From IMG/VR virus record IMGVR_UViG_3300034110_001257, positions 1-54,258 of that record: 54,258 nucleotides of DNA; one strand, given 5' to 3'. A program made the position numbers and the translations under genes. This DNA is from a virus. This document shows, piece after piece, positions 32,800 through 40,292 of the stretch (within the stretch, counting starts at the first letter, position 1; each line of letters begins with the position of its first letter). Under the pieces are notes generated by a model that did no database searches, was not told where the DNA came from, and saw only the letters and a list, made by a program, of their open reading frames with translations.

Positions 32800-33170
32800 C
32801 ACGCATCACCTCCAAGCTGAGCACGTAGCCGGGCGATCTCGGCGCTCTGGCTCGTCACCTTGTCGGTGAGCTGGGATACCTGCCCGGTGAGCGCTTCGAT
32901 CTTTCCCTCCATCCGGCCAACCGCGGCGGCGAGTTCATTCCGCTCCTTGGCGAATTGGTCGGCACGGGCCTCTGCAAGTTTGCGGGCCTCGCGCTCGGAA
33001 TCAAGTAGTTCGTTCAGTCGGCGGACGGTGCCGATATCGGCGTTGTCCATGGCGCGGTCGGCGGCATCCTTCGAGAGAAACTTGCGCAGCCATAAAAAGC
33101 CGCCCAGTAAGACGGTGCCCGTTCCGCCCAGCCAGGTGGCTGTGCCTGGGCCGAGGTCGGTCGGGTCCAT
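32799..33170 (-). CDS. Single-TM coiled-coil protein, possible holin
   Basis: The 123-residue product begins MDPTDLGPGTATWLGGTGTVLLGG with one Gly-rich hydrophobic segment ending FLWLRKFL. A long coiled coil follows (LNELLDSEREARKLAEARAD...). Start at 33170 has GGAG seven bases upstream. A hairpin/T-tract block precedes it. It is the best holin candidate in the window, because none is seen next to the endolysin, but a structural or regulatory role is possible. Confidence 0.55.
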   Translation of the reverse strand: MDPTDLGPGTATWLGGTGTVLLGGFLWLRKFLSKDAADRAMDNADIGTVRRLNELLDSEREARKLAEARADQFAKERNELAAAVGRMEGKIEALTGQVSQLTDKVTSQSAEIARLRAQLGGDA

Positions 33171-33183
33171 CCAAGATCTCCAG

Positions 33184-33210
33184 AAAAGAAAAAGCCCGCA
33201 CAAGGCGGGC
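33184..33210 (-). terminator. Hairpin/T-tract directly upstream of the 33170 gene RBS
   Basis: Read leftward, GCCCGC-CTTGT-GCGGGC is followed by TTTTTCTTTTCTGGAGA and the ATG at 33170. It also lies just after the pagL stop and can end that transcript. Confidence 0.75.
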
Positions 33211-33233
33211 AAGGGGAGCTATGCAAAAAAAGG

Positions 33234-33743
33234 TTAAATCTGGTGGCTGTAGAAGAGCGAGTACGATTCGATGCCGTCGTTCGGCTGCTTGATACCAGCG
33301 TTGGAGTAATGCATTGCTCGGATACCAACCTTCTGCGTGTCGCCGATCTTCAGGCCTGCGCCAATGCGGTCTTCGAAGTTGAAAGACGAACCAAAATTCT
33401 GGTCGCCCGCGGAAGTGCCTGAGAACACCGCCACACCGATACCGGCTTCGATGAAGGGCTTAACGTTGCCGTTGCCAAACTCGTAAACGAACACAGGGGA
33501 GAAAGACAGCGAATGGGCCCCACCGGAAGCGTCTCCAGCTTCCCAATAGGTGTAGCCAGCGTCCCAATAACCGGTTAGGCGGCCGGTGCTGGTTTCAAAC
33601 CAGCTCTTTTCCCAGTCAAACCCTACGGCAGCACGAGCGGTCAAACCTCCCTGGCTTGTCGCACCGATCGCACCGGACAGATCAGCGGCCTGTGCGCCGG
33701 TTGCCAGGAGGGAGAACACCGCAGCAGCGATGATTTTTTTCAT
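33234..33743 (-). CDS. pagL: Lipid A 3-O-deacylase
   Basis: This is an outer-membrane beta-barrel enzyme that removes the 3-O-linked acyl chain of lipid A. A 19-residue signal peptide (MKKIIAAAVFSLLATGAQA) is followed by a 150-residue mature protein. The C-terminal AMHYSNAGIKQPNDGIESY holds His145, Ser147 and Glu159, which become 126, 128 and 140 after signal removal. As I recall, these are exactly the catalytic numbers of P. aeruginosa PagL. The gene lies between the early genes and the lysis/packaging run and is flanked by hairpins on both sides, as in a moron. It would remodel the lysogen's LPS. Confidence 0.9.
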   Translation of the reverse strand: MKKIIAAAVFSLLATGAQAADLSGAIGATSQGGLTARAAVGFDWEKSWFETSTGRLTGYWDAGYTYWEAGDASGGAHSLSFSPVFVYEFGNGNVKPFIEAGIGVAVFSGTSAGDQNFGSSFNFEDRIGAGLKIGDTQKVGIRAMHYSNAGIKQPNDGIESYSLFYSHQI

Positions 33744-33975
33744 GATCACGGAATCCTGATAGGTTTTTCTTAGCAAGCTATCAGAATCAGAGTGCCATCA
33801 AATCGTTCCGCGTGTTTTGAAAAATTCTGAAAAAAGCGAAGCCGCAAGCTGTGGCAGTCTTGAGGCCTTCTTCAGGCAATAAAAAACCCGGTTTTGGGGG
33901 CCGGGTTTCTTTATGTTTTCGCCATAGGCGAAATTATCACGATGGTGAAATAGTGCCAAAACACTCGCCAAATAG
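33744..33975. other. Intergenic region between pagL and the presumed late-switch gene
   Basis: No gene is visible in these 232 bases. They contain a bidirectional terminator (33881-33911) and an AT-rich stretch before pagL that may hold a leftward promoter; I cannot assign convincing -35/-10 boxes. In lambdoid phages the late promoter lies just after the antiterminator gene, the equivalent place. Confidence 0.4.
33881..33911. terminator. Bidirectional intrinsic terminator
   Basis: AACCCGG and CCGGGTT form a 7-bp stem with a T-tract on both strands (TTTCTTT rightward, TTTTTTATTGCCTG leftward). It separates the early genes from pagL and the late genes. Confidence 0.75.
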
Positions 33976-34647
33976 TCAAGCGGCTTTTTCGCGCTCTCTC
34001 ATGCGGTCTACAACCTGAGCGACGGGCCGCAGCGCCTGCCGGTCCAGCTTGTCGATATGAGAGCCCAACTTTTCCCAAACATCTGCCCAATCACGAGCCC
34101 AATGGCTGGGGTCCATTTTCACGCCGGTGCGCTCCTCCACAAAGATGCACACTGCTCCCGGCCCCCACCCTTCTCGGCCATGAACCATCTGCTTGTGCGA
34201 TTGCAGGGCTGCCATGGCCATCCAATAAGCGCGCTCCTTCTTGCGCCCTGAGAGATCATCCAGCCCACTACCAAGCCACGCCAGGCCATGAGCAATACTC
34301 AAATCATTGGCATTGCTGATCGGCGAATACATAAAATTGCCGAAGGTGCGCAGGGACTTGGGTAGCGTATCGATCGCTACCAGCATCATGCCGGCGGCCA
34401 GCATGTGTGCACAGCGTGCATCAGTAAGGCGGCGCCCAGATCGAGTTTCGTGCACACCCTCCGTGCGGATTTCGTAGACCTTGGCCACCTCTTTGCCTTC
34501 ATGGTTTTCCAACATCACCATCACCTTTCTCTCTCCTGGGCCGCCCTTCTTGCCAAGGGCTGCAATTTCCGCTGCGACGGCCAGAGCCGACGGGCGATCT
34601 TCGTGCATTGCGTCGTGCCAAGCTTGTCGAGCGCTGATTACTTTCAT
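33976..34647 (-). CDS. Hypothetical early protein in late-activator position
   Basis: The 223-residue product starts MKVISARQAWHDAMHEDRPSA and has a helical C-terminal half (IAHGLAWLGSGLDDLSGRKKERAYWMAMAALQ in outline, ending VVDRMREREKAA). It is the last gene of the leftward early operon, right before a terminator and the late genes. That is where lambda has the antiterminator Q. No Q signature is visible, so the role is a positional guess. Confidence 0.6.
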   Translation of the reverse strand: MKVISARQAWHDAMHEDRPSALAVAAEIAALGKKGGPGERKVMVMLENHEGKEVAKVYEIRTEGVHETRSGRRLTDARCAHMLAAGMMLVAIDTLPKSLRTFGNFMYSPISNANDLSIAHGLAWLGSGLDDLSGRKKERAYWMAMAALQSHKQMVHGREGWGPGAVCIFVEERTGVKMDPSHWARDWADVWEKLGSHIDKLDRQALRPVAQVVDRMREREKAA

Positions 34648-34658
34648 GGTTCTTCCCC

Positions 34659-34976
34659 TCAATCCCCGGTGTAGTTGGTGCCGCCAGCGCCGCGCTGGTT
34701 GCTTCCCTGATATGTCGCCTCAGGCCCGGATGCCTGAGGGTTCTTCAACTGCTCGATCTGCCGTGTCGCGGCCTGAAGCTTCAGGCTGAGCTGGGTCACC
34801 AGTTCATCTAGGGCCAGAGCCTTGCCAGTTGCAGCCTCTACCCAGCCGGAGCCGTTGCAGTGACCGCAGGGCATCTCGTAGAACATGCTCTTTGTGACCG
34901 CTCTCCCACGGCACAAAGGGCACTTCTCGAGCTCGATCACGGCCTTCTTGAAGGCTGGGCCGTGGCTCTTCTTCAT
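34659..34976 (-). CDS. Zinc-ribbon protein, DnaJ-like CXXC pairs
   Basis: The 105-residue product (MKKSHGPAFKKAVIELEKCP...) carries CPLCRGRA and, 15 residues on, CGHCNGSGW, two CxxC pairs with the CxGxG-like spacing of DnaJ zinc fingers. A helical part and a disordered Gly/Asn tail follow. Similar small zinc proteins act as early regulators or accessory replication factors in phages. The ATG overlaps the previous stop (ATGA). Confidence 0.7.
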   Translation of the reverse strand: MKKSHGPAFKKAVIELEKCPLCRGRAVTKSMFYEMPCGHCNGSGWVEAATGKALALDELVTQLSLKLQAATRQIEQLKNPQASGPEATYQGSNQRGAGGTNYTGD

Positions 34977-35140
34977 GCCTTCGAATCCTCGACTTTCTCG
35001 CAGCGGAACGTCTTGCTTCCCACATAAAAGCCGCCCAGGCGCTCGCACTCGGTAGCGACCGTGTAATGAGCGCGAACCCATCCGATGTAGTAGGCCAAGA
35101 GCAGGCCCGCGGCCTGGTACGCGAATTCAGCAATGCTCAT
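34973..35140 (-). CDS. Small single-TM early protein of 55 residues
   Basis: The product is MSIAEFAYQAAGLLLAYYIG, then WVRAHYTVATECERLGGFYVG and KTFRCEKVEDSKA. It has one membrane helix and a short soluble tail. Both ends overlap neighbours by ATGA, so it is a genuine link in the gene chain between the integrase and the zinc protein. No function recognised. Confidence 0.7.
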   Translation of the reverse strand: MSIAEFAYQAAGLLLAYYIGWVRAHYTVATECERLGGFYVGSKTFRCEKVEDSKA

Positions 35141-36435
35141 TTCGAATCCTCGCTAATTACAAATGCGGTAAGGTCGTTCGGCGCCACGGCTGCTGTGGCC
35201 TCTGGCGAATTCTGCGAAATTTCAAATAAGGCCTTGGTAAGGCCGTGAATGGCTGCAAAGCCGATCCGATCAAGCCAGGCATGCCACTTTTCCAACGCGG
35301 CGCGGCGCTGCTGCATGGCCTGGGTGTGGATGTAGGTGCTGGCGATCTTGCCCAGCTTGTGGTTCAGCAGCATCTCGCCGATGTGGCCGTCAATGCCGAG
35401 GTCGGTCCAGGTGCTGCGAGAGACCTTGCGCAGGTCATGACTGGTCCACTCGCCCTGCCCCAGGCGCTTGAACACGTTGCTGGCTTGCGTCTCGCTCAGG
35501 CACAGGCCCCGGCGATTCGGGAACAGGTAGACGCCCTCATAGCCCTCGGCCTGCTGGATGGCCCGGTACCGGGTCAGTAGCGCCTGCACCTGGGCGGTCA
35601 GCGGCAAGCGGTGCTCGGTGCGGGTCTTGGCATTGGCGGCCGGGATGAACCACTCAGCCGCAGCCAGCGAGATCTCGTTCCACCGCGCCATGCGGGTCTC
35701 ACCGATCCGGGTGCCGTGGGCCAGCATCATCAGGGCCAGCATGGCGTCGCCCGGCTCCTGCTCGAATGCCTGTGCCAGTTGCTGCATCAGCTCGGGCAGT
35801 TGCACGTCACGCAGGCGGGCTGCCTTGGGCAGGATCTTGGCCTTGGTGAAGTCGTTGAAGCGCATCCCGGCCATGGGGTTACGGTCGATCAGGCCAAGTT
35901 GCAGTGCCTGGCGGAAGGCGGTCAGCAGCAGCGCGAACATCTGCCGCAGGTAGGACAGCGACACCTCGGCCTGGCACGGCCACATCAGGTGCTTGTCCAA
36001 CGCATCGGCAGACACGTCAGCCAAGGCCACGTCATCCAGGCGCGGTTTCAAGTGCTGGGCAATGGCAGAGCGGGCGCCGGCCTTGCGCTTCGCCGACAGT
36101 GAGCGGTCGCGCGCCATGCGGTCTCCGTACCAGTCAAGCAACTGCCCCACGGTGGCCATGCCGGAAACCACCGGCGCCGTGGCCGGATCGCGCAGCAGGC
36201 GCTGACGCAGCGCGGGCAACTCAGAGATCACCGCCGCCACGGTCAGGTCAGGCCAACGGGCGACGGGCACCCACTTCTTGCCGCGCACCAGGTGCCAGGT
36301 GCCGCGCTCGCGGTTGCTCCAGAAGCGCAGGTACAAGCCGGGGTGACGCGGGTCCCGCAGGTCACGCACCGACTTGTCGGCGGCCTGCCGGCGAACCTCG
36401 GCCTCGCTCAGCTTCACCTCTCGGGTCGCGCTCAT
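35137..36435 (-). CDS. int: Tyrosine site-specific integrase
   Basis: The 432-residue enzyme has an N-terminal DUF4102-like part (DLRDPRHPGLYLRFWS), a SAM-like core-binding domain and a catalytic domain. All catalytic residues are present: Arg243 in AHGTRIGE, His333-x-x-Arg336 in HDLRK, His359 in LLNHKLG and nucleophile Tyr368 in STYIH. Unusually, it overlaps VRR-NUC upstream (ATGA) and a small early gene downstream (ATGA), so it is co-transcribed with replication genes. A longer upstream frame exists, but the MSATREVKLSEAEV start fits the overlap. Confidence 0.9.
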   Translation of the reverse strand: MSATREVKLSEAEVRRQAADKSVRDLRDPRHPGLYLRFWSNRERGTWHLVRGKKWVPVARWPDLTVAAVISELPALRQRLLRDPATAPVVSGMATVGQLLDWYGDRMARDRSLSAKRKAGARSAIAQHLKPRLDDVALADVSADALDKHLMWPCQAEVSLSYLRQMFALLLTAFRQALQLGLIDRNPMAGMRFNDFTKAKILPKAARLRDVQLPELMQQLAQAFEQEPGDAMLALMMLAHGTRIGETRMARWNEISLAAAEWFIPAANAKTRTEHRLPLTAQVQALLTRYRAIQQAEGYEGVYLFPNRRGLCLSETQASNVFKRLGQGEWTSHDLRKVSRSTWTDLGIDGHIGEMLLNHKLGKIASTYIHTQAMQQRRAALEKWHAWLDRIGFAAIHGLTKALFEISQNSPEATAAVAPNDLTAFVISEDSK

Positions 36436-36857
36436 GCAGCCACCGTAACGGGAAGGGCCAGGTAGGCTCTCAGGCACTCCATGGCGTCGAAATGCCCCTG
36501 ACACACAACGGCCAGGTAGCCTTGGTCGTTCAGTCGGCGAATGCATGCTTGCTGACTGGAAGAAACGGGCGCCGGATCAACCGTCGCCTTGAACTCGATG
36601 TACAGGCCGAAGTAGCCGCCGCGGGCCATGGTCAGGACCAGGTCGGGGATGCCGGCCTTCACGCCCTGGGCCTTGAGCTTCAGCGCCACGCCCTTGTGCC
36701 GATGGCCGCCATTCGGGACGTGGTAGATCAGCTCGTACACCTCGGGATAGCGCAGTTGAATCTCTTCGAGCAGGGCAGCCTGCTCCTGCCCTTCCCGGTC
36801 GACGGGCTTGGCACGGGCCGGCTTGGCCTTGAACGGGCGCAGGGCGGGTGCATTCAT
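36432..36857 (-). CDS. VRR-NUC domain nuclease
   Basis: The 141-residue product has the compact VRR-NUC (PD-(D/E)XK-type) pattern: Glu in EGQEQAALLEEI, HVPNGGHRHKG, then GIPDLVLTMA and YIEFKA with the catalytic Asp, Glu and Lys. Phage versions are thought to act on branched DNA. It sits between the integrase and a DUF1364 gene in the replication operon. Confidence 0.85.
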   Translation of the reverse strand: MNAPALRPFKAKPARAKPVDREGQEQAALLEEIQLRYPEVYELIYHVPNGGHRHKGVALKLKAQGVKAGIPDLVLTMARGGYFGLYIEFKATVDPAPVSSSQQACIRRLNDQGYLAVVCQGHFDAMECLRAYLALPVTVAA

Positions 36858-37150
36858 GCGATCATCACCCCTTCGTTGAGCAGCAGCGCCTGGGTGCGCA
36901 TAACGCCCTCGGCGTGGTACTGGCGAGCGGTCTCACGGTACACGGCACGACTGCGCCCATCGCATGCGTCGTGACAGGCGCTGCAGGACCAAGCGCCTTG
37001 CAGGTCGTGCGGCTTCTTGCCGACGCCGCAGGTGCCAGCCAGGCGGTAGTGCGCAAGGACGGTGGTCTCGGGGTTGCCGTTGCACACGCCAGGGATGCGC
37101 ACTTGGCACTCCCGGCCGCGGGCAGCCTTGGTCAGCTTCGATTGCCGCAT
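36854..37150 (-). CDS. DUF1364 nuclease-like protein
   Basis: The 98-residue product starts MRQSKLTKAARGRECQVRIPG and carries CNGNPETTVLAHYRL and WSCSACHDACDGR. These Cys/His clusters resemble an HNH-type zinc fold and match the DUF1364 pattern of lambdoid recombination regions. A longer frame upstream is less likely. It overlaps VRR-NUC by four bases and the next gene by 19. Confidence 0.82.
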   Translation of the reverse strand: MRQSKLTKAARGRECQVRIPGVCNGNPETTVLAHYRLAGTCGVGKKPHDLQGAWSCSACHDACDGRSRAVYRETARQYHAEGVMRTQALLLNEGVMIA

Positions 37151-37338
37151 GGGCTGTCTTCTCCGTGAAGATCGATGACGTAGTAGGTGCTCGGCCACAG
37201 GCGCTCACCGTGTGCCAGCGCGAATGCCTTCTCGCGGTAGAGGCAAATCGGCTGGGCCGGCTCATGGGATAGGCCAAGAAGATCGCTGCGGCAGTACAGC
37301 GCGTAGCGGTATTCGGAGACTTCAGGCGGCAGCAGCAT
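37132..37338 (-). CDS. Small early protein, unknown
   Basis: The 68-residue product (MLLPPEVSEYRYALYCRSDLL...YYVIDLHGEDSPCGNRS) starts at an ATG that overlaps the helicase stop by one base. It looks like a small alpha/beta protein. It is in the same coupled chain as helicase and nucleases. Confidence 0.6.
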   Translation of the reverse strand: MLLPPEVSEYRYALYCRSDLLGLSHEPAQPICLYREKAFALAHGERLWPSTYYVIDLHGEDSPCGNRS

Positions 37339-38735
37339 CAGAACCTCTCCCCTGGCTGGAAGTCGTTCAGCAGCGAGCGGGAGGACCTGCGAGCCGGTTG
37401 GGCGGCAGCCTGCTGCTGTTCACGCGTGCCGGCGTAGTTGGCGAATCGGGCAAACTCGCCTTGGTGCTGCAGAAGGCAGTGCCCAACAGGGGCGTGACGA
37501 TGCTTGACCGCGTCGATTTCGGTGACGCCACTCTGGCCCAGATCTGAATCGGCATCGCGGTGGGCGATCAGGATGATGTCGGCGTCTTGCTCGATCTCGC
37601 CTGAGTCGCGCAGGTCGGACATTTGGGGCTTCTTGGCGGAACGGGTCTCGATACCCCGGTTCAGCTGGGCAAGGACGATCACCGGCACGTCCAGCTCCTT
37701 GGCCATGGCCTTGATTCCTCGGCTGATAGCGCCAAGCTCAAGGTTCCGGTTCTGCTGGCGGCTGCCCGGCTCCGGCGCGATCAGGCCGATGTAATCGATG
37801 ACGATCAGGTCGAGCGGCTTGGCCTTGTGCTGGAACCGGGCGATATTGCGGATTCGGCTCATCGGCAGGCCGCCCTTCTGGCAGATACGCAGGTCGGCAT
37901 CACGCATGCGCCCGACGGCCGCAGTGATTTTTTGAATCTGCTCGCCGTCGCCCATGGCTTTGCCGGTATCGATGCTGCCGGTGGTGACCGACGAAGCCGA
38001 GGCGAGACTGCGCTTGGCCAGCTCCTTGCCGGCCATCTCCAGCGAGAACACCAGGGCAGACTTGCTCTCGCGAATGGTCAGGTACTCAGCGATACCAAGG
38101 CCCAGCGTGGTTTTCCCGGTGCCTGGGCGACCCGCGACGATGATGACGTGGGAGCCGCGAAGCCCCTGAATCAACTCGTCCAGATCGGTGAGGCCGGTGG
38201 AGAGACCGTTGATGCCCCGGCCGTTGAATCGATCGTCCATCTCGTCGATAACGGGCCCAAGCGCCTCAGCAAGCGTGATTACATCGGGCTCGTCGTCCTC
38301 GCTATTCAGCGACAGAGCGGCCTCCTGCACTTCGGCGATGATCTGGGCGATAGGCCTGGCCTGGGACGCCAAGTCGATGATGGTTTGGCCGAGGTTGTTG
38401 ACGACACGGGCCTTGGAGCGCTCGACGACAATCCGTGCGTACTCGTTGGCATTCGCCGCGCTGACGGTGTCGCGCATGATCTCGGCAGCACGCACCAGGG
38501 TTAGCTCGCCGCTGCTCAGCGTTGGCCGAATATCGGCAAGAGACACTGGATCAGCCGGACGACCTGCTGACCGTGCGGCAAGGATCATGCTGAACAGCTC
38601 GGCAGCGTCTTGCTGGTGGAAGTGCATCGGCGAGACCTTGGCGCCGATGGTTTCGATCAGGGACGGCTGGTGCATCAACGAGCCAATGACGCCGAACTCG
38701 GCTTCCTCTGCAACCAGTGGGCGAGTAGTGATCAT
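37338..38735 (-). CDS. Replicative DNA helicase (DnaB-like)
   Basis: The 465-residue protein is a hexameric 5'-3' helicase of the DnaB family. It has an N-terminal helical domain (EEAEFGVIGSLMHQPSLIE), the RecA-like core with Walker A GRPGTGKTT (202-210), LIVIDYIGLI as Walker B and a DnaB H4-type region (SDLRDSGEIEQDADIILIAHRD in outline). It carries its own helicase, so unlike lambda it needs no host DnaB recruitment by a P protein. It overlaps the O-like gene by ATGA. Confidence 0.9.
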   Translation of the reverse strand: MITTRPLVAEEAEFGVIGSLMHQPSLIETIGAKVSPMHFHQQDAAELFSMILAARSAGRPADPVSLADIRPTLSSGELTLVRAAEIMRDTVSAANANEYARIVVERSKARVVNNLGQTIIDLASQARPIAQIIAEVQEAALSLNSEDDEPDVITLAEALGPVIDEMDDRFNGRGINGLSTGLTDLDELIQGLRGSHVIIVAGRPGTGKTTLGLGIAEYLTIRESKSALVFSLEMAGKELAKRSLASASSVTTGSIDTGKAMGDGEQIQKITAAVGRMRDADLRICQKGGLPMSRIRNIARFQHKAKPLDLIVIDYIGLIAPEPGSRQQNRNLELGAISRGIKAMAKELDVPVIVLAQLNRGIETRSAKKPQMSDLRDSGEIEQDADIILIAHRDADSDLGQSGVTEIDAVKHRHAPVGHCLLQHQGEFARFANYAGTREQQQAAAQPARRSSRSLLNDFQPGERF

Positions 38736-39553
38736 TGCTGCGCCTCCAGCACCTTGAGCACGGTGGCTTCGCGGGTCAGAAACTCGATGTCGGCGGTCCA
38801 GCCGCGGTCATTGGTGCCGGTGTAATGCTTGACCGCCAAGCAGTCGGTGAAGTACGCAGCCCAGAATTCGCTCTTGCGGAAAGGGTGGACGCCATTGATT
38901 TGCAGATTCCAGCAAGCGCGGATGCGGGTGCGGCGCTTGTCATTGAGCTTCAAGCACTGAGGCAGCGCGTGGCCGCAGGTCTGGTTGTAGATTTCGACGA
39001 TGCGGGCATATGGGATCTTGTCGACTTTGGCGGCCTTAGGCTGGCCAGCCGGTGGGGCTGCCTTGTCGTTGCTGTGATCAACTTCACCGTCGCCGGTCGA
39101 TGCGTATGCGTCGACAACCAATGCGTTAGCATTGGTATTTGTATTTCTGTCTTTATTGTGTGGTAGAAACGCCACATTGGACGTGTCGGAAACGCCACAC
39201 TGTGGCACTTCTTTTGGCCTGTTCGGATGGGTGTTTTTCTTGTCAATCTTCCACTCTCCGACTGGTTTGAAGCCGATCGGGCTACGGCTACCGCCTTCAC
39301 GGCAAATCACACACTGGCGAAGCAGCTCCGAGATGGCTCGGGACACGTCCTCGCGACGAATGCCGGACATCTCGGCTATGTACGAAGCCGCGATAGTGGC
39401 CCTCTCCAGGTTGTAACCAGCGGTTTGGCGATGGATTGCCAGGGCGACACGAAGCTCGCGGCCTGACAGCTCAGCCCCGATAAGAGCCTCGTACAGGTCG
39501 TTGTCCATTCGGGTGAATCCGCTTTTCGGTTGGATGGTGGTGACGGTGCTCAC
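38732..39553 (-). CDS. Replication initiator, lambda O-like
   Basis: The 273-residue protein has an N-terminal winged-helix part (GFTRMDNDLYEALIGAELSGRELRVALAIHRQT in outline), the Phage_rep_O pattern that binds origin iterons. A linker and a C-terminal domain follow. The C-terminal domain (NLQINGVHPFRKSEFWAAYF) probably contacts the helicase. The start is GTG with GGAGG six bases upstream. The replication origin may lie inside the gene, as in lambda, but I could not pick out convincing iterons. Confidence 0.85.
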   Translation of the reverse strand: MSTVTTIQPKSGFTRMDNDLYEALIGAELSGRELRVALAIHRQTAGYNLERATIAASYIAEMSGIRREDVSRAISELLRQCVICREGGSRSPIGFKPVGEWKIDKKNTHPNRPKEVPQCGVSDTSNVAFLPHNKDRNTNTNANALVVDAYASTGDGEVDHSNDKAAPPAGQPKAAKVDKIPYARIVEIYNQTCGHALPQCLKLNDKRRTRIRACWNLQINGVHPFRKSEFWAAYFTDCLAVKHYTGTNDRGWTADIEFLTREATVLKVLEAQQ

Positions 39554-39738
39554 ACGCCACCTCCGCACAACGATGCCCGCAGGTGCTCGACACACTCACG
39601 GCGGAGCGCGGACTTCGAGGAGGCTGCGTACTGGAGACGAATCATTCGCGCGGCATGGAGTGCGGCGGATTTGTGGAAAGCTTTCTGGTGCGATGCGGCC
39701 AAAGGTGCGGTGTTGCTTGCATCCATTGCAGAGTGCAT
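39550..39738 (-). CDS. Small early protein before the O-like gene
   Basis: The 62-residue product (MHSAMDASNTAPLAASHQKAF...) is rich in Ala, Ser, Arg and His. The helix LHAARMIRLQYAASSKSALRR may bind nucleic acid. GAGG lies six bases before the ATG, and the gene overlaps the O-like start (GTGA). Confidence 0.55.
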   Translation of the reverse strand: MHSAMDASNTAPLAASHQKAFHKSAALHAARMIRLQYAASSKSALRRECVEHLRASLCGGGV

Positions 39739-39764
39739 AATGACCTCGTTATGTTGTTGAAGAA

Positions 39765-39788
39765 GCCGCCCTGCCAGGCGGTTTTTTT
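39765..39788 (+). terminator. Hairpin/T-tract upstream of 39876 gene
   Basis: CCGCC-CTGCCA-GGCGG followed by TTTTTTTATGCCTGG reads as a rightward terminator. Its tail resembles the TTTTTTATTGCCTGGAG tail of the leftward hairpin blocks. Confidence 0.6.
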
Positions 39789-39875
39789 ATGCCTGGAATT
39801 CAGGCGTTATGGGTGTCCGGCGCATCCGTGGTAGCTTTTTGCTTCCATACGAAAAGGCCATCGGAGGCCGGACAT

Positions 39876-40292
39876 ATGCGTTACGAGCAAAGTGCAGGGA
39901 AACTCCTTGAAGCCCTGGCGAACGGGGCCCCCAGTGGCATTCGTGAGATCAGTCGAGATCCGTTCTTGGGCGACCAGATCAACAAGCTCTACTACGCCTA
40001 CCCGTGGTTCTTGCTTGAGTGCCTTGACAAGCAGTTGCGAGCCAAGCTCTACCTGCCATGGGAAGACCCGGAACGATTCGAGCCCCTTCGGCTGCACTTG
40101 GCGATTACTCATCACTGGCGCCTTGAAGAGGTTCGCCTGCTGAAAGATGACGAGCTGCTGGATCTGCTTCGCCCTGAGCTGATGGCTCTCCAGCTCGAAT
40201 CCGCTGATGTGCAGAACATTCTTGAGCGGCTGGATGATCTGGTAGCCCAGCCAATCCATCAGGATCTTCAGGGGCGCATCCGGACCGAGTAA
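39876..40292 (+). CDS. Hypothetical protein, convergent in early region
   Basis: The 138-residue product (MRYEQSAGKLLEALANGAPS..., FLGDQINKLYYAYPWFLLEC) is helical and acidic, with no recognised domain. GGAGG lies about nine bases upstream of the ATG. It runs against the early operon and overlaps the 3' part of the opposite gene at 40105-40620 by about 190 bases. If both are real, the pair may interfere transcriptionally. Confidence 0.55.
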   Translation: MRYEQSAGKLLEALANGAPSGIREISRDPFLGDQINKLYYAYPWFLLECLDKQLRAKLYLPWEDPERFEPLRLHLAITHHWRLEEVRLLKDDELLDLLRPELMALQLESADVQNILERLDDLVAQPIHQDLQGRIRTE

